Source: an uncultured Eubacterium sp. (GTDB lineage: Bacteria; Bacillota_A; Clostridia; Lachnospirales; Lachnospiraceae). Taken from it: 6,645 nt of DNA. The notes under the pieces are model-generated. The model was not told the origin of the DNA and did not search any database. It saw nothing but the letters and a program-made list of their open reading frames with translations. Positions 1 through 6,376 of the stretch are shown one piece after another. A program made the position numbers and the translations under genes. The stretch is taken from contig CAOXUF010000119.1 in assembly GCA_948560485.1 (NCBI GenBank), positions 1 to 6,645 of the forward strand. The letters run 5' to 3'. The first letter of the stretch is position 1; every line of letters begins with the position of its first letter.

Positions 1-390
1 CATACAATTGCCGATCCTTACTTCCGCTTCCGGTCCATTCATGACCTTCATGCCGTCTTTCAGGCCTTCTGGTGCGATAATATAGGCTTTCTCTCCATCA
101 GCATAACAGATGAGAGCGATGTTAGCCGATCTGTTCGGATCATATTCAATACCGATTACCGTTGCCGGGATACCGTCTTTATTTCTCTTAAAATCTATAA
201 TTCTATATTTTCTTCTGCTGCCGCCTCCACGATGTCTGACCGTAATCTTACCTTGATTATTACGTCCTGCATTCTTTTTCAGGGAAACAAGAAGACTCTT
301 TTCAGGAGTATTCTTCGTTATTTCCGCGAAATCAGAACCGGTCATATTTCTTCTGGAAGGTGTATATGGGTTATATGTCTTGATTCCCAT
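1..390 (-). CDS. rplB: 50S ribosomal protein L2, N-terminal part (cut by window edge)
   Basis: This is the N-terminal 130 codons of ribosomal protein L2, a primary 23S rRNA-binding protein needed for subunit association and peptidyl-transferase centre assembly. The translation starts [17 protein letters not shown] and continues through the family-typical stretch [20 protein letters not shown] and later [20 protein letters not shown]2 is normally about 275 aa, so roughly half lies beyond the left window edge; the frame is open to base 1. The start is fixed by an AAAGGAG-type ribosome binding site (AGGAG at 399-403, 8 bases before the ATG). It is the fifth gene of the S10 operon here, but an unusual 252-nt spacer separates it from rplW instead of the usual short gap. 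Identity is certain; only the 3' part is missing. Confidence 0.97.
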   Translation of the reverse strand, partial: MGIKTYNPYTPSRRNMTGSDFAEITKNTPEKSLLVSLKKNAGRNNQGKITVRHRGGGSRRKYRIIDFKRNKDGIPATVIGIEYDPNRSANIALICYADGEKAYIIAPEGLKDGMKVMNGPEAEVRIGNCM

Positions 391-463
391 TTTTATTTCT
401 CCTTTCGATTCTCGATTTATTATCGCACTTTTCTGTGCTTAGGTGGTTAAGATCTATTAGGAA

Positions 464-635
464 GTTCTCTTCGCCATGCTCAGAGAACGGCTTTCACACC
501 AGATTCGACAATACCTCATCAGGTGTTCAATACCTCGTTAAGTGTCGGGTATGTTCCGCTCGCTAGGCTCGAAAACACCTCGCCAAGCTCCCGGAACGGC
601 TTTGCACTAAACTCGTGAAATACCTCGTTAAGTGC
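464..635 (-). repeat. Duplicated hairpin element in the rplW-rplB spacer
   Basis: The 252-nt spacer holds no convincing gene but contains an imperfect two-unit repeat. Each unit has one smaller hairpin, then the shared minus-strand string AAAGCCGTTC, then a second hairpin. Unit 1 has stems 604-615/624-635 and 553-571/579-597. Unit 2 has stems 496-507/515-526 and 464-470/482-488. A 16-base string, AATACCTCGTTAAGTG on the plus strand, occurs exactly at 529-544 and 619-634, with diverged copies at 510-525 and 574-589. Three of the four hairpins share the same pattern: paired bases, a conserved A-A mismatch, three pairs, two pyrimidine mismatches, then a G-C pair closing a 7-8 base loop. Several pairs differ between copies but stay complementary. 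Whether it acts as RNA in the transcript or as a mobile DNA palindrome is unknown. Confidence 0.75.
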
Positions 636-642
636 TTCCAGC

Positions 643-942
643 CTATAGCCCCGTAAAGATCTCGATCTCTTTGCTGTCTTCTGTGAGCCAAACGATTGCC
701 TTTTTGGTCTTGGCCGTTCTTCCCACGGTAGTCCCCCGTCTTTTTTTCTTACCGGGCACATTGATCGTATTTACTTTCTTTACTTTTGTTCCTTCGAACA
801 TCTTTTCCACAGCTTCTTTAATCTGTGCTTTGTTTGCCTCTGTATGAACAAAAAATGTATATTTCTTGTCACTCATTCCGGCCATACTTTTCTCTGTAAT
901 AACCGGCTTAAGGATTACGTCATAATACTGTAAAACTGCCAT
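643..942 (-). CDS. rplW: 50S ribosomal protein L23
   Basis: L23 binds domain III of 23S rRNA at the polypeptide exit tunnel and is the docking site for trigger factor and signal recognition particle. The 99-residue product has the usual length. It begins [20 protein letters not shown], where KPVITEKS is the family hallmark, and has the basic loop [20 protein letters not shown] near residues 64-83 followed by a hydrophobic C-terminal strand. Its ATG shares one base with the rplD stop codon (TAATG), and its ribosome binding site AGGAGGT (952-958) lies inside the last codons of rplD, so translation is coupled. The stop codon is followed almost at once by the hairpin repeat element, which puts that element in the transcript between L23 and L2. 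Confidence 0.98.
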   Translation of the reverse strand: MAVLQYYDVILKPVITEKSMAGMSDKKYTFFVHTEANKAQIKEAVEKMFEGTKVKKVNTINVPGKKKRRGTTVGRTAKTKKAIVWLTEDSKEIEIFTGL

Positions 943-1562
943 TATGCATACACCTCCTCGATTTTCTTTACGGCATCCTTCGTCAGAACGAGTGTGTCTG
1001 ATTTCAGAATGTCATAAACATTGATCGTATTTGTAAGTGCGGTGTTGATGCCGCTCAAATTCCTTGCGGATCTTTCCACTTTGTCGTCATTCTCAGCCAG
1101 AACTACGAGACCTTTCTTCACATTCAGATTTTCCATCACTTTTTTGAACTGCTTTGTCTTGTACTCGTCCATTTTCAGTTCATCGAGTACGATCAGCTTG
1201 TTCTCCAAAACTCTGCTTGTCAGCACTGACTTCAGTGCCAGTCTCTTTTCTTTTTTATTCATCTTGAAAGAATAATCCCTCGGTACCGGAGCGAATACAA
1301 CGCCTCCTCCTGTCCACTGAGGTGCTCTCGTGGAACCCTGTCTTGCATGCCCTGTCCCTTTTTGTCTCCAGGGTTTTCTTCCGCCGCCGGAAACTTCAGA
1401 ACGTGTCTTTGCTTTCTGTGTTCCCTGACGTTTATTTGCAAGCTGGTTAACAACTGCCATGTGTACCAGATGTTCGTTTACCTCAACACCAAATACCGCA
1501 TCGCTTAAATCGATTGTACCAACTTCATTGCCTTCGATATTATAAACAGATACGTTTGCCAT
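942..1562 (-). CDS. rplD: 50S ribosomal protein L4
   Basis: L4 is an early 23S rRNA-binding protein whose extended loop lines the exit tunnel. In E. coli it also represses its own S10 operon through the leader RNA. The 206-aa product has standard length and begins [20 protein letters not shown]. The extended basic loop is clear at about residues 44-90, with [20 protein letters not shown], then [18 protein letters not shown] and [14 protein letters not shown]. The start is supported by AGGAGG (1573-1578) 10 bases upstream. It follows rplC after 29 nt and overlaps rplW by one base. The long structured leader upstream of rpsJ makes L4 autoregulation worth considering here, but that is an inference from other bacteria. 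Confidence 0.98.
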   Translation of the reverse strand: MANVSVYNIEGNEVGTIDLSDAVFGVEVNEHLVHMAVVNQLANKRQGTQKAKTRSEVSGGGRKPWRQKGTGHARQGSTRAPQWTGGGVVFAPVPRDYSFKMNKKEKRLALKSVLTSRVLENKLIVLDELKMDEYKTKQFKKVMENLNVKKGLVVLAENDDKVERSARNLSGINTALTNTINVYDILKSDTLVLTKDAVKKIEEVYA

Positions 1563-1591
1563 CTTAAGTCTTCCTCCTTCCTCTAAAAAAC

Positions 1592-2266
1592 CTAGTTAGC
1601 TTTTACTGCTTCTTTAATGGTTACTAAAGACTTCTTCGGTCCCGGTACGGAGCCCTTAACAAGGAGCAGATTGTTCTCTGCGTCTACGCGTACAACTTCC
1701 AGGTTCTGGATGGTGATTCTCTTATTTCCCATCTGTCCGGGCATCTTCTTTCCTTTGAATACCTTGCTCGGATCGGAAGCCGCGCCGTTAGATCCTGCAT
1801 GGCGGTGGAACTTGGAACCGTGTGTCATAGGTCCTCTGTGCTGGTTGTGTCTCTTAATCGCACCCTGGAATCCTTTTCCCTTTGAAATAGCAGTTGCGTC
1901 TATCTTGTCTCCTGCAGCGAATACGCTGACCGTGATCTCCTGTCCCGGCTCATACTCGCCCTCAAGCTTAAATTCTCTTACAAATCTCTTTCCGGATACG
2001 CCGGCCTTTGCAAAATGTCCCTGCTCTGCCTTCGTAACGCCGTGACGGTGTGCGATCTCTTTCTTACCGCTCTTGTCCTTATTTACAATCTTTTCCTTCT
2101 TGTCAGCGAAGCCCACCTGCACTGCGCTGTACCCGTCGTTCTCTACGGTCTTGATCTGTGTTACTACACAAGGACCTGCCTGAAGAACTGTTACTGGCGT
2201 GAGAGTGCCGTCTTCACTGAATACCTGGGTCATTCCGACCTTTGTAGCTAAGATAGCTTTCTTCAT
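1592..2266 (-). CDS. rplC: 50S ribosomal protein L3
   Basis: L3 is an assembly-initiating 23S rRNA-binding protein that reaches the peptidyl-transferase centre. The 224-aa product begins [20 protein letters not shown]. It carries the diagnostic central segment [20 protein letters not shown], then [20 protein letters not shown] and [20 protein letters not shown]. It is somewhat longer than the E. coli protein (209 aa), apparently because of extra residues near 60-90. The stretch that contains the PrmB-methylated glutamine in E. coli (GQNQ) reads GAAS here, so that modification site is absent. A strong AGGAGGT (2274-2280) precedes the ATG by 7 bases. The gene lies 73 nt after rpsJ, and that gap contains a perfect 8-bp hairpin. 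Confidence 0.98.
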   Translation of the reverse strand: MKKAILATKVGMTQVFSEDGTLTPVTVLQAGPCVVTQIKTVENDGYSAVQVGFADKKEKIVNKDKSGKKEIAHRHGVTKAEQGHFAKAGVSGKRFVREFKLEGEYEPGQEITVSVFAAGDKIDATAISKGKGFQGAIKRHNQHRGPMTHGSKFHRHAGSNGAASDPSKVFKGKKMPGQMGNKRITIQNLEVVRVDAENNLLLVKGSVPGPKKSLVTIKEAVKAN

Positions 2267-2293
2267 TATAATTACCTCCTGTGATTTACAGCG

Positions 2294-2315
2294 GAACGCA
2301 TGCTTTTATGCGTTC
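2294..2315 (-). other. Perfect hairpin between rpsJ and rplC
   Basis: An 8-bp perfect inverted repeat (GAACGCAT and ATGCGTTC) with a 6-base loop sits in the 73-nt rpsJ-rplC gap. On the transcribed strand it is followed by CGCTGTAAATCACAGGAGG, so there is no U-run and it is not an intrinsic terminator. A second small palindrome, CCTAAATATTAGG, lies at 2318-2330. The hairpin could influence mRNA processing or stability, or the relative expression of rpsJ and rplC. No function can be assigned from sequence alone. Confidence 0.55.
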
Positions 2316-2339
2316 ATCCTAAATATTAGGAATTACTGT

Positions 2340-2660
2340 TTACTTTTTGCTTTTCATCTTAATATCAATATAAACACCGGCTGGCATCTCCAGTCTTGAC
2401 AGTGCGTCTACTGTCTTCTGGGTCGGTGTAATGATATCAATGAGTCTCTTATGAGTCCTCTGCTCGAACTGCTCCCTGGAGTCCTTATACTTGTGAACTG
2501 CCCTCAAGATGGTTACTACTTCCTTCTTGGTCGGAAGCGGTACCGGTCCGCTCACCTGTGCCCCATTCTTCTTTACAGTTTCGATGATTTTTTTTGCGGA
2601 TGCATCTACCAGCTGGTGATCATACGCCTTCAAAGTGATTCTCATTACTTGACTTGCCAT
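2340..2660 (-). CDS. rpsJ: 30S ribosomal protein S10 (transcription factor NusE)
   Basis: S10 is a head-domain protein of the small subunit; as NusE it also joins NusB in transcription antitermination complexes. The 106-aa product begins [20 protein letters not shown] and contains the family segments [19 protein letters not shown] and [20 protein letters not shown], ending [21 protein letters not shown]. Length is typical (about 102-106 aa). It is the first gene of the operon, after a leader of about 257 nt. The start is supported by AAAAGGAGG (2672-2680), whose GGAGG ends 11 bases before the ATG, a rather long spacing. A 5-bp hairpin at 2682-2700 sits just upstream of this ribosome binding site. 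Confidence 0.98.
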   Translation of the reverse strand: MASQVMRITLKAYDHQLVDASAKKIIETVKKNGAQVSGPVPLPTKKEVVTILRAVHKYKDSREQFEQRTHKRLIDIITPTQKTVDALSRLEMPAGVYIDIKMKSKK

Positions 2661-2681
2661 AAAAAAAGTCGCCTCCTTTTC

Positions 2682-2700
2682 GTACTTTTCAACTCAGTAC
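2682..2700 (-). promoter_or_regulatory. Small hairpin just upstream of the rpsJ ribosome binding site
   Basis: GTACT (2682-2686) pairs with AGTAC (2696-2700) across a 9-base loop, on the 5' side of the rpsJ Shine-Dalgarno sequence. It abuts the closing stem of the larger leader domain. It could help present or mask the ribosome binding site; that is inference. Confidence 0.4.
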
Positions 2701-2830
2701 GACAAGCGGTGACTGTACACTCTCCCGTGTGTGTCGTGAGAACCTCACACGTTGTTACCCGCCGCAGCTGCCTATCTTCTCCTGAGCCGCATATCCAACG
2801 GGCTGTTGTGATACGTACAGTGACTTGTCG
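2700..2830 (-). promoter_or_regulatory. Structured S10-operon leader domain with long-range closing stem
   Basis: In the untranslated leader of rpsJ, GACAAG at 2701-2706 is complementary to CTTGTC at 2824-2829, with C2700-G2830 extending the pairing. CTGTAC at 2713-2718 is complementary to GTACAG at 2815-2820. The two helices are separated by an internal loop of 6 and 3 bases, and together they close a domain of about 96 nt. Inside are a hairpin at 2726-2751 (CGTGTG/CACACG, or alternatively GTGAG/CTCAC) and one at 2785-2804 (AGCC/GGCT). Such a compact structure upstream of a ribosomal operon suggests autoregulation by an operon product; L4 does this in E. coli. I do not recognise a named RNA family. 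Confidence 0.5.
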
Positions 2831-2861
2831 CCAGTTTCCTAACTTGACATTCGCTCCACGG

Positions 2862-2904
2862 AAAAACCTGCCACATTAAGGCAGCAACCTCTCGCTTCAT
2901 TGCT
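2862..2904 (-). promoter_or_regulatory. Possible attenuator: weak terminator-like hairpin overlapping an alternative hairpin
   Basis: On the transcribed strand CTGCC (2884-2880) pairs with GGCAG (2872-2868) across a 7-base loop. One G and then five T follow (2866-2862), a short intrinsic-terminator shape. An alternative hairpin, AGCAA (2904-2900) with TTGCT (2887-2883), shares two bases with the terminator stem, so the two cannot both form fully. The stem is only 5 bp and the T-run short, so this is tentative. It would lie about 15-55 nt into the leader. Confidence 0.3.
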
Positions 2905-2923
2905 ATCATGTCACAGCTTTTTA

Positions 2924-2952
2924 AGTATATATGACAGAAAAATATTTTTCAA
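2924..2952 (-). promoter_or_regulatory. Sigma-A type promoter of the S10 operon
   Basis: On the minus strand TTGAAA (-35, 2952-2947) is separated by exactly 17 bases from TATACT (-10, 2929-2924). The surrounding DNA is A/T-rich. Transcription would start near 2917, giving an untranslated leader of about 257 nt before rpsJ. The promoter lies about 65 bases downstream of the stop codon of the preceding cassette gene, so the S10 operon has its own transcription start and need not rely on read-through. Confidence 0.72.
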
Positions 2953-3015
2953 GTCTTTTCTGTGAAATATTGTATTTTTTTTCGTACAATAATTGTCGTT
3001 TTGCTGCTTTTATCA

Positions 3016-3969
3016 TCATATGGTAGAGAATTTACCTGTTGGTAAGTGTTTTCCTATGTATCCCACAATACCAACTCCATGTTCTGCATCAGGGAGGAAA
3101 TGGATTCTTCCTGGAAAATTACCCGCAAAACTAATATGCCAGCCAAAAAATTCTTCTTTTCCATATGGAGTTTTAAAGACTCTTAATCTTCGCAATTCAT
3201 CATTTGTTTCTACCGTTTCCGATTCACCACGACATCCATATCCCACTTCATTCTTGTTAAATCGACCATCAAATTTCCCAAAGTAGTCTTCCAATACTTG
3301 AAGTCTCTTCATAATCATCTGAATATGCAGTGAAATTCTTGCTTCTTCCAACTGCTTCTGAACAGTATCGCAAAAGCACAAATGTGGGTAAAGCAGCTTT
3401 CTTTTCTCCCATAATTCTTTCCCAGACGATACCATCAACCTGGCTCTATCCTTCTGCTTTTTCTCTAATAAATGCACCTGTTCTTCGAAACAGCAATTTT
3501 CTACAGCTACATACCTGTCATCCTGCTCTAATGTCACATAAGTTCCAACAATTTCCTCTGTCTGCCATATGCTGGAGGTATTCATACTGACAACATAACT
3601 TTCCAACTCGTAGGCGGCCAGACAACCAACAGCACGATTCTTTTCACCATCATCAGATTCAATGATCAGTTCACTCCCCGGAAAGTCTTTCTCTTCGATC
3701 AACTGCTTCCTGTTGATAATAGTCCGAAAAAAAGCTTTCTCTTGTTGCGGAATCCCAGAATCCTGAAGCCAGTCATAAATTTTATAGCCTGATACCAGAT
3801 CCTCTGTCAACAACTCCGTGGTATAATAAAAATCCCGGTCGCCTTTTTCATGAAACAATTTTTGACAGACTTTTAACATCTGACTAATGGCATGATTAAC
3901 ATCTGCATGGTTCATGTCATTTCCACGAATTGATAATTCATTCAATATCATATGTATTATATCTCCCAT
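3016..3969 (-). CDS. Uncharacterised protein, third gene of a DUF262/DUF3696 cassette
   Basis: I do not recognise this 317-aa protein. It has no signal peptide or membrane segment, so it is probably cytosolic. The N-terminal half (about 20-175) is mixed and acidic. A helical stretch (about 160-230) contains LYPHLCFC at 193-200. The C-terminal part is the most motif-like: RGESETVE at 247-254, RVFKTPYG at 263-270, then short probable beta-strands with H278, GRIHF (287-291) and GYIGKHLPT (303-311). This His/Arg/His pattern recalls small nuclease or RelE-like folds only loosely; that is inference. The ATG directly abuts the stop of the ATPase gene. An alternative start at codon 7 (ATG 3949-3951) has GGGAG 11 bases upstream and may be the real one. 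Close linkage suggests it works with the ATPase, perhaps as an effector. A run of three small genes instead of one is excluded by the single long open frame. Confidence 0.85.
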   Translation of the reverse strand: MGDIIHMILNELSIRGNDMNHADVNHAISQMLKVCQKLFHEKGDRDFYYTTELLTEDLVSGYKIYDWLQDSGIPQQEKAFFRTIINRKQLIEEKDFPGSELIIESDDGEKNRAVGCLAAYELESYVVSMNTSSIWQTEEIVGTYVTLEQDDRYVAVENCCFEEQVHLLEKKQKDRARLMVSSGKELWEKRKLLYPHLCFCDTVQKQLEEARISLHIQMIMKRLQVLEDYFGKFDGRFNKNEVGYGCRGESETVETNDELRRLRVFKTPYGKEEFFGWHISFAGNFPGRIHFLPDAEHGVGIVGYIGKHLPTGKFSTI

Positions 3970-5073
3970 TCAAAATAATGAATCTACCGCTTTATCCCAC
4001 TCATCAAAGAAACCCTCCGGCCAATTAGACAGACTTCCGTCCGAAAGTATTTCTGGCGATGTCATATCATGTTTTATCATTCCGCCGTCATCCTCATATA
4101 CATAGAAATAATTCAGTTTTACCTGTTCTTGCCGAATCAGTTTATGCTTAACAGAAATTCTAATTCCATTTAATATATGATCACTATGCGTTTCCATGAT
4201 AATCTGAACACCATTGGCCGCCGCCCGCGCAACTAGTTCCCCTATTTGTCTCTGCCCTTTCGGATGAATATGTGCTTCAGGATTTTCAAGTATTAGCAAA
4301 TCGCCTCTCCTTGCTTTAAGCAAAGCAAGGATAACAGGCAATGCATAAGATACGCCAAATCCCGTATTTATCGCATTTGTTGATTCCTCACCCATAATGC
4401 TCGGCTGGGCATACCGCAGACCCATCACATCAGAATCTAAATTAGGGATTGCTTTTACTCTAATACCTGGGGAAATTTCAGACATCCATGCATTAACTTG
4501 CAGTTCCAGCCTCTCACTGCTCTCACTAAAATTTTTCATATTCCTATATACCTTAAAATCTGAATCACTCCCCAAAGCATAAAGACTTGAAACGGCATAT
4601 TCCCCCTTATTTCCTATCTGTGTAGGGGCAAAACGTTCCTCCCCCAGATCATCATAATATCTTCTAGGGCCAAGCCTTTCTGCCGAAATATACTCAAACC
4701 CATTTCCCGCCAACCCACCTCTGCCAAAACTTAATTCATTATATTTCATTGATAATGCCTGTTCCGTCTCACTATAATGGCATTCCCAGATTCCTTTCCC
4801 CTCTTCTTTTACTGACAACCTGATATCCTCATCCTTTTTATACCAATATGATATATCCTTTATCTTGCCCAAACTTACATAACGTCCATTCAAGACTATA
4901 TGATTATCCAGACCAGACTGGTTCCTCTCATATGTCTGTCGGAACAAGAGTAATACCTGTATCAAAGTAGATTTCCCCATACCGTTAACGCCTGTAAGCA
5001 GATTTAACTCTCTGCACTCTATAGAAATTTCTTCAAAACACTTAAAATTCTTCACCTCAATCTTCTTTATCAT
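3970..5073 (-). CDS. AAA/ABC-type ATPase, DUF3696 family
   Basis: This 367-aa protein is an SMC/ABC-like ATPase. The N-terminal strand MIKKIEVKNFKCFEE leads into the Walker A motif GVNGMGKST (28-36). YISAERLGPRR (128-138) is typical of this family. NTGFGVSYALPVILALL (236-252) occupies the signature-motif region. Walker B is LLILENPEAHIHP (259-271), with E263 or E266 as candidate catalytic acid, and THSDHILNGIR (295-305) supplies the switch histidine. The C-terminal WPEGFFDEWD (351-360) is the mark of the DUF3696 tail. Relatives act as nucleotide-driven sensors or regulators in defence and DNA-repair modules, generally with a partner nuclease; no nuclease domain is visible here. The start is supported by GGAGG (5083-5087), 9 bases upstream and inside the preceding gene, which it overlaps by 17 bases. 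It abuts the next gene with no gap. All ATPase motifs look intact. Confidence 0.93.
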   Translation of the reverse strand: MIKKIEVKNFKCFEEISIECRELNLLTGVNGMGKSTLIQVLLLFRQTYERNQSGLDNHIVLNGRYVSLGKIKDISYWYKKDEDIRLSVKEEGKGIWECHYSETEQALSMKYNELSFGRGGLAGNGFEYISAERLGPRRYYDDLGEERFAPTQIGNKGEYAVSSLYALGSDSDFKVYRNMKNFSESSERLELQVNAWMSEISPGIRVKAIPNLDSDVMGLRYAQPSIMGEESTNAINTGFGVSYALPVILALLKARRGDLLILENPEAHIHPKGQRQIGELVARAAANGVQIIMETHSDHILNGIRISVKHKLIRQEQVKLNYFYVYEDDGGMIKHDMTSPEILSDGSLSNWPEGFFDEWDKAVDSLF

Positions 5074-6343
5074 TCTCCATAACCTCCAACACTTTTTTTA
5101 CAAGAGCCTCTACACAGCCAATCCGCAAATATACTGATTTTTTTTCTGTCGATTTCAGCAAATACAAGTAATCCGTGCTTTCACAGAGTTCCATATATTC
5201 CCTTTGTACCTCATCCTTACAAAGAATCAATCTGTCTACGTCATCCTGCGACAATTTCTTTATTACATAACACCATGACTCAAAAATCACCTTATTGACA
5301 GGGCGTCTCCGTCCATCATAACATATTTTTCTGAAAGCATTTCTTCCCATCAGTTTATACATATTATCCATCACACATCTAAATTCCTGCCTTATATGAT
5401 CTAATTCTGCCTCTGACGCACAGTTCAAATACTTCATTCCTTCATTCAAAAACTCATCAATATTCCCCGAATACTGATTCAAGTCCAGGTAACAAAATGA
5501 AACATACCGAAGTACAAACTCCCGGTCAAGCATTCGTTCGCTCTTCACGCTCCCGCCTGTAGCAGACACAAAACATCTCATTCCGGCACAATTTTTCAAA
5601 AATTGAGTGGACTTTCCTTGAAACAATGCATTTCTGATTTCCTGGGCCTCCAATGCGAGTCCCCCTGTATTAATCCGCTTAAAAATATTGTATTTTACAT
5701 TATCCGGAGTGGACGGATTCACCAGGTAAACATTAATTACTGTCTCATCAATTCTCCTTTGAAATGCTCTGGGAAGCTGATCGTAAGCACATCTATTCAA
5801 TTCAGGAAAAAATTCCATTTCCTGTAATCTTAAAGTTTTATCTACTACAAACTGTTTCAAGGCTGTCACCCGCTGTAATCCGTCTATAACAAGCCATTTG
5901 TCTTCATCCGAGGCATCAAAATAAAACGCCGGCAATGGAATCCGCAGGAAAATAGACTCAATTAACTGGCTTTTTTGTTTTCTATCCCACAAGCCGGCCT
6001 TCCTCTGGAAAGATGAATCAAATTCAATTTCTCCTTTTTGTATACGCTTCAGCAAAGAATCTAACGTCAGTGGCTTCATAGTAATATCAATCTTGGAAGG
6101 ATCAAAGGGCCTGACCTTCTCCCCTTCACAGGAATATGCAGTTACATCTGGTTCAACATCATCTTGAATCATTGAGATCCCACGCTCCATGAAATAATTT
6201 ATAATCTCATCATAATTTTCGTCTGTCAATTTCATAGTCATATAGACCAGATTGAAATTGATGGAATTATTTTGCTCTTTTGCAATATTATATAACTTCT
6301 CTAAATCTTCCTGTTCGCTTACTTTCAATGTATATTCACCCAT
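5057..6343 (-). CDS. DUF262-family protein (ParB/GmrS-like N-terminal module, no HNH domain)
   Basis: The 428-aa product carries a DUF262 domain from about residue 90 to 240. Signs are FQRKAGLWD (112-120), QSQLIESIF-like helix KSQLIESIF (124-132), LRIPLP (133-138), the hallmark DGLQRVTAL (154-162), FKRINTGG (222-229 region) and LEAQEIRNAL (231-240). This ParB/sulfiredoxin-like fold binds or hydrolyses nucleotides in GmrSD type IV restriction enzymes and SspE. Those proteins usually carry a C-terminal DUF1524 HNH nuclease; I see no HNH-type histidine motif in residues 250-428, so nuclease activity, if any, must come from elsewhere. Residues 36-62 (MTMKLTDENYDEIINYFMER and following) recall the sigma-70 region 1.1 pattern, a weak resemblance. 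AGGAG (6353-6357) lies 9 bases before the ATG. It is the first gene of the cassette and overlaps the ATPase gene by 17 bases. Confidence 0.92.
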   Translation of the reverse strand: MGEYTLKVSEQEDLEKLYNIAKEQNNSINFNLVYMTMKLTDENYDEIINYFMERGISMIQDDVEPDVTAYSCEGEKVRPFDPSKIDITMKPLTLDSLLKRIQKGEIEFDSSFQRKAGLWDRKQKSQLIESIFLRIPLPAFYFDASDEDKWLVIDGLQRVTALKQFVVDKTLRLQEMEFFPELNRCAYDQLPRAFQRRIDETVINVYLVNPSTPDNVKYNIFKRINTGGLALEAQEIRNALFQGKSTQFLKNCAGMRCFVSATGGSVKSERMLDREFVLRYVSFCYLDLNQYSGNIDEFLNEGMKYLNCASEAELDHIRQEFRCVMDNMYKLMGRNAFRKICYDGRRRPVNKVIFESWCYVIKKLSQDDVDRLILCKDEVQREYMELCESTDYLYLLKSTEKKSVYLRIGCVEALVKKVLEVMENDKED

Positions 6344-6376
6344 TTTATCCTACTCCTAATATTATTTCCTTTTCGT

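Noticed and set aside
464..635. The spaced repeats as a CRISPR array.
   Set aside because: The repeats diverge, spacing is irregular, units are paired hairpins, and no cas gene is visible.
519..761. An 80-codon minus-strand open frame that runs through the spacer repeats and would encode repeated LNEV-type segments.
   Set aside because: Its first half lies out of frame inside rplW, and there is no clear ribosome binding site. The open frame is most simply a by-product of the repeat. The stem covariation argues for structure, not coding.
632..2879. Several plus-strand open frames of 60-142 codons opposite the ribosomal genes and the leader.
   Set aside because: They lie opposite confidently identified minus-strand genes or structured leader, lack ribosome binding sites and encode no recognisable protein.
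5057..6343. The DUF262 gene as a complete GmrSD-type restriction enzyme.
   Set aside because: No DUF1524/HNH motif is seen in the C-terminal region and no separate gene for it is present in the window.
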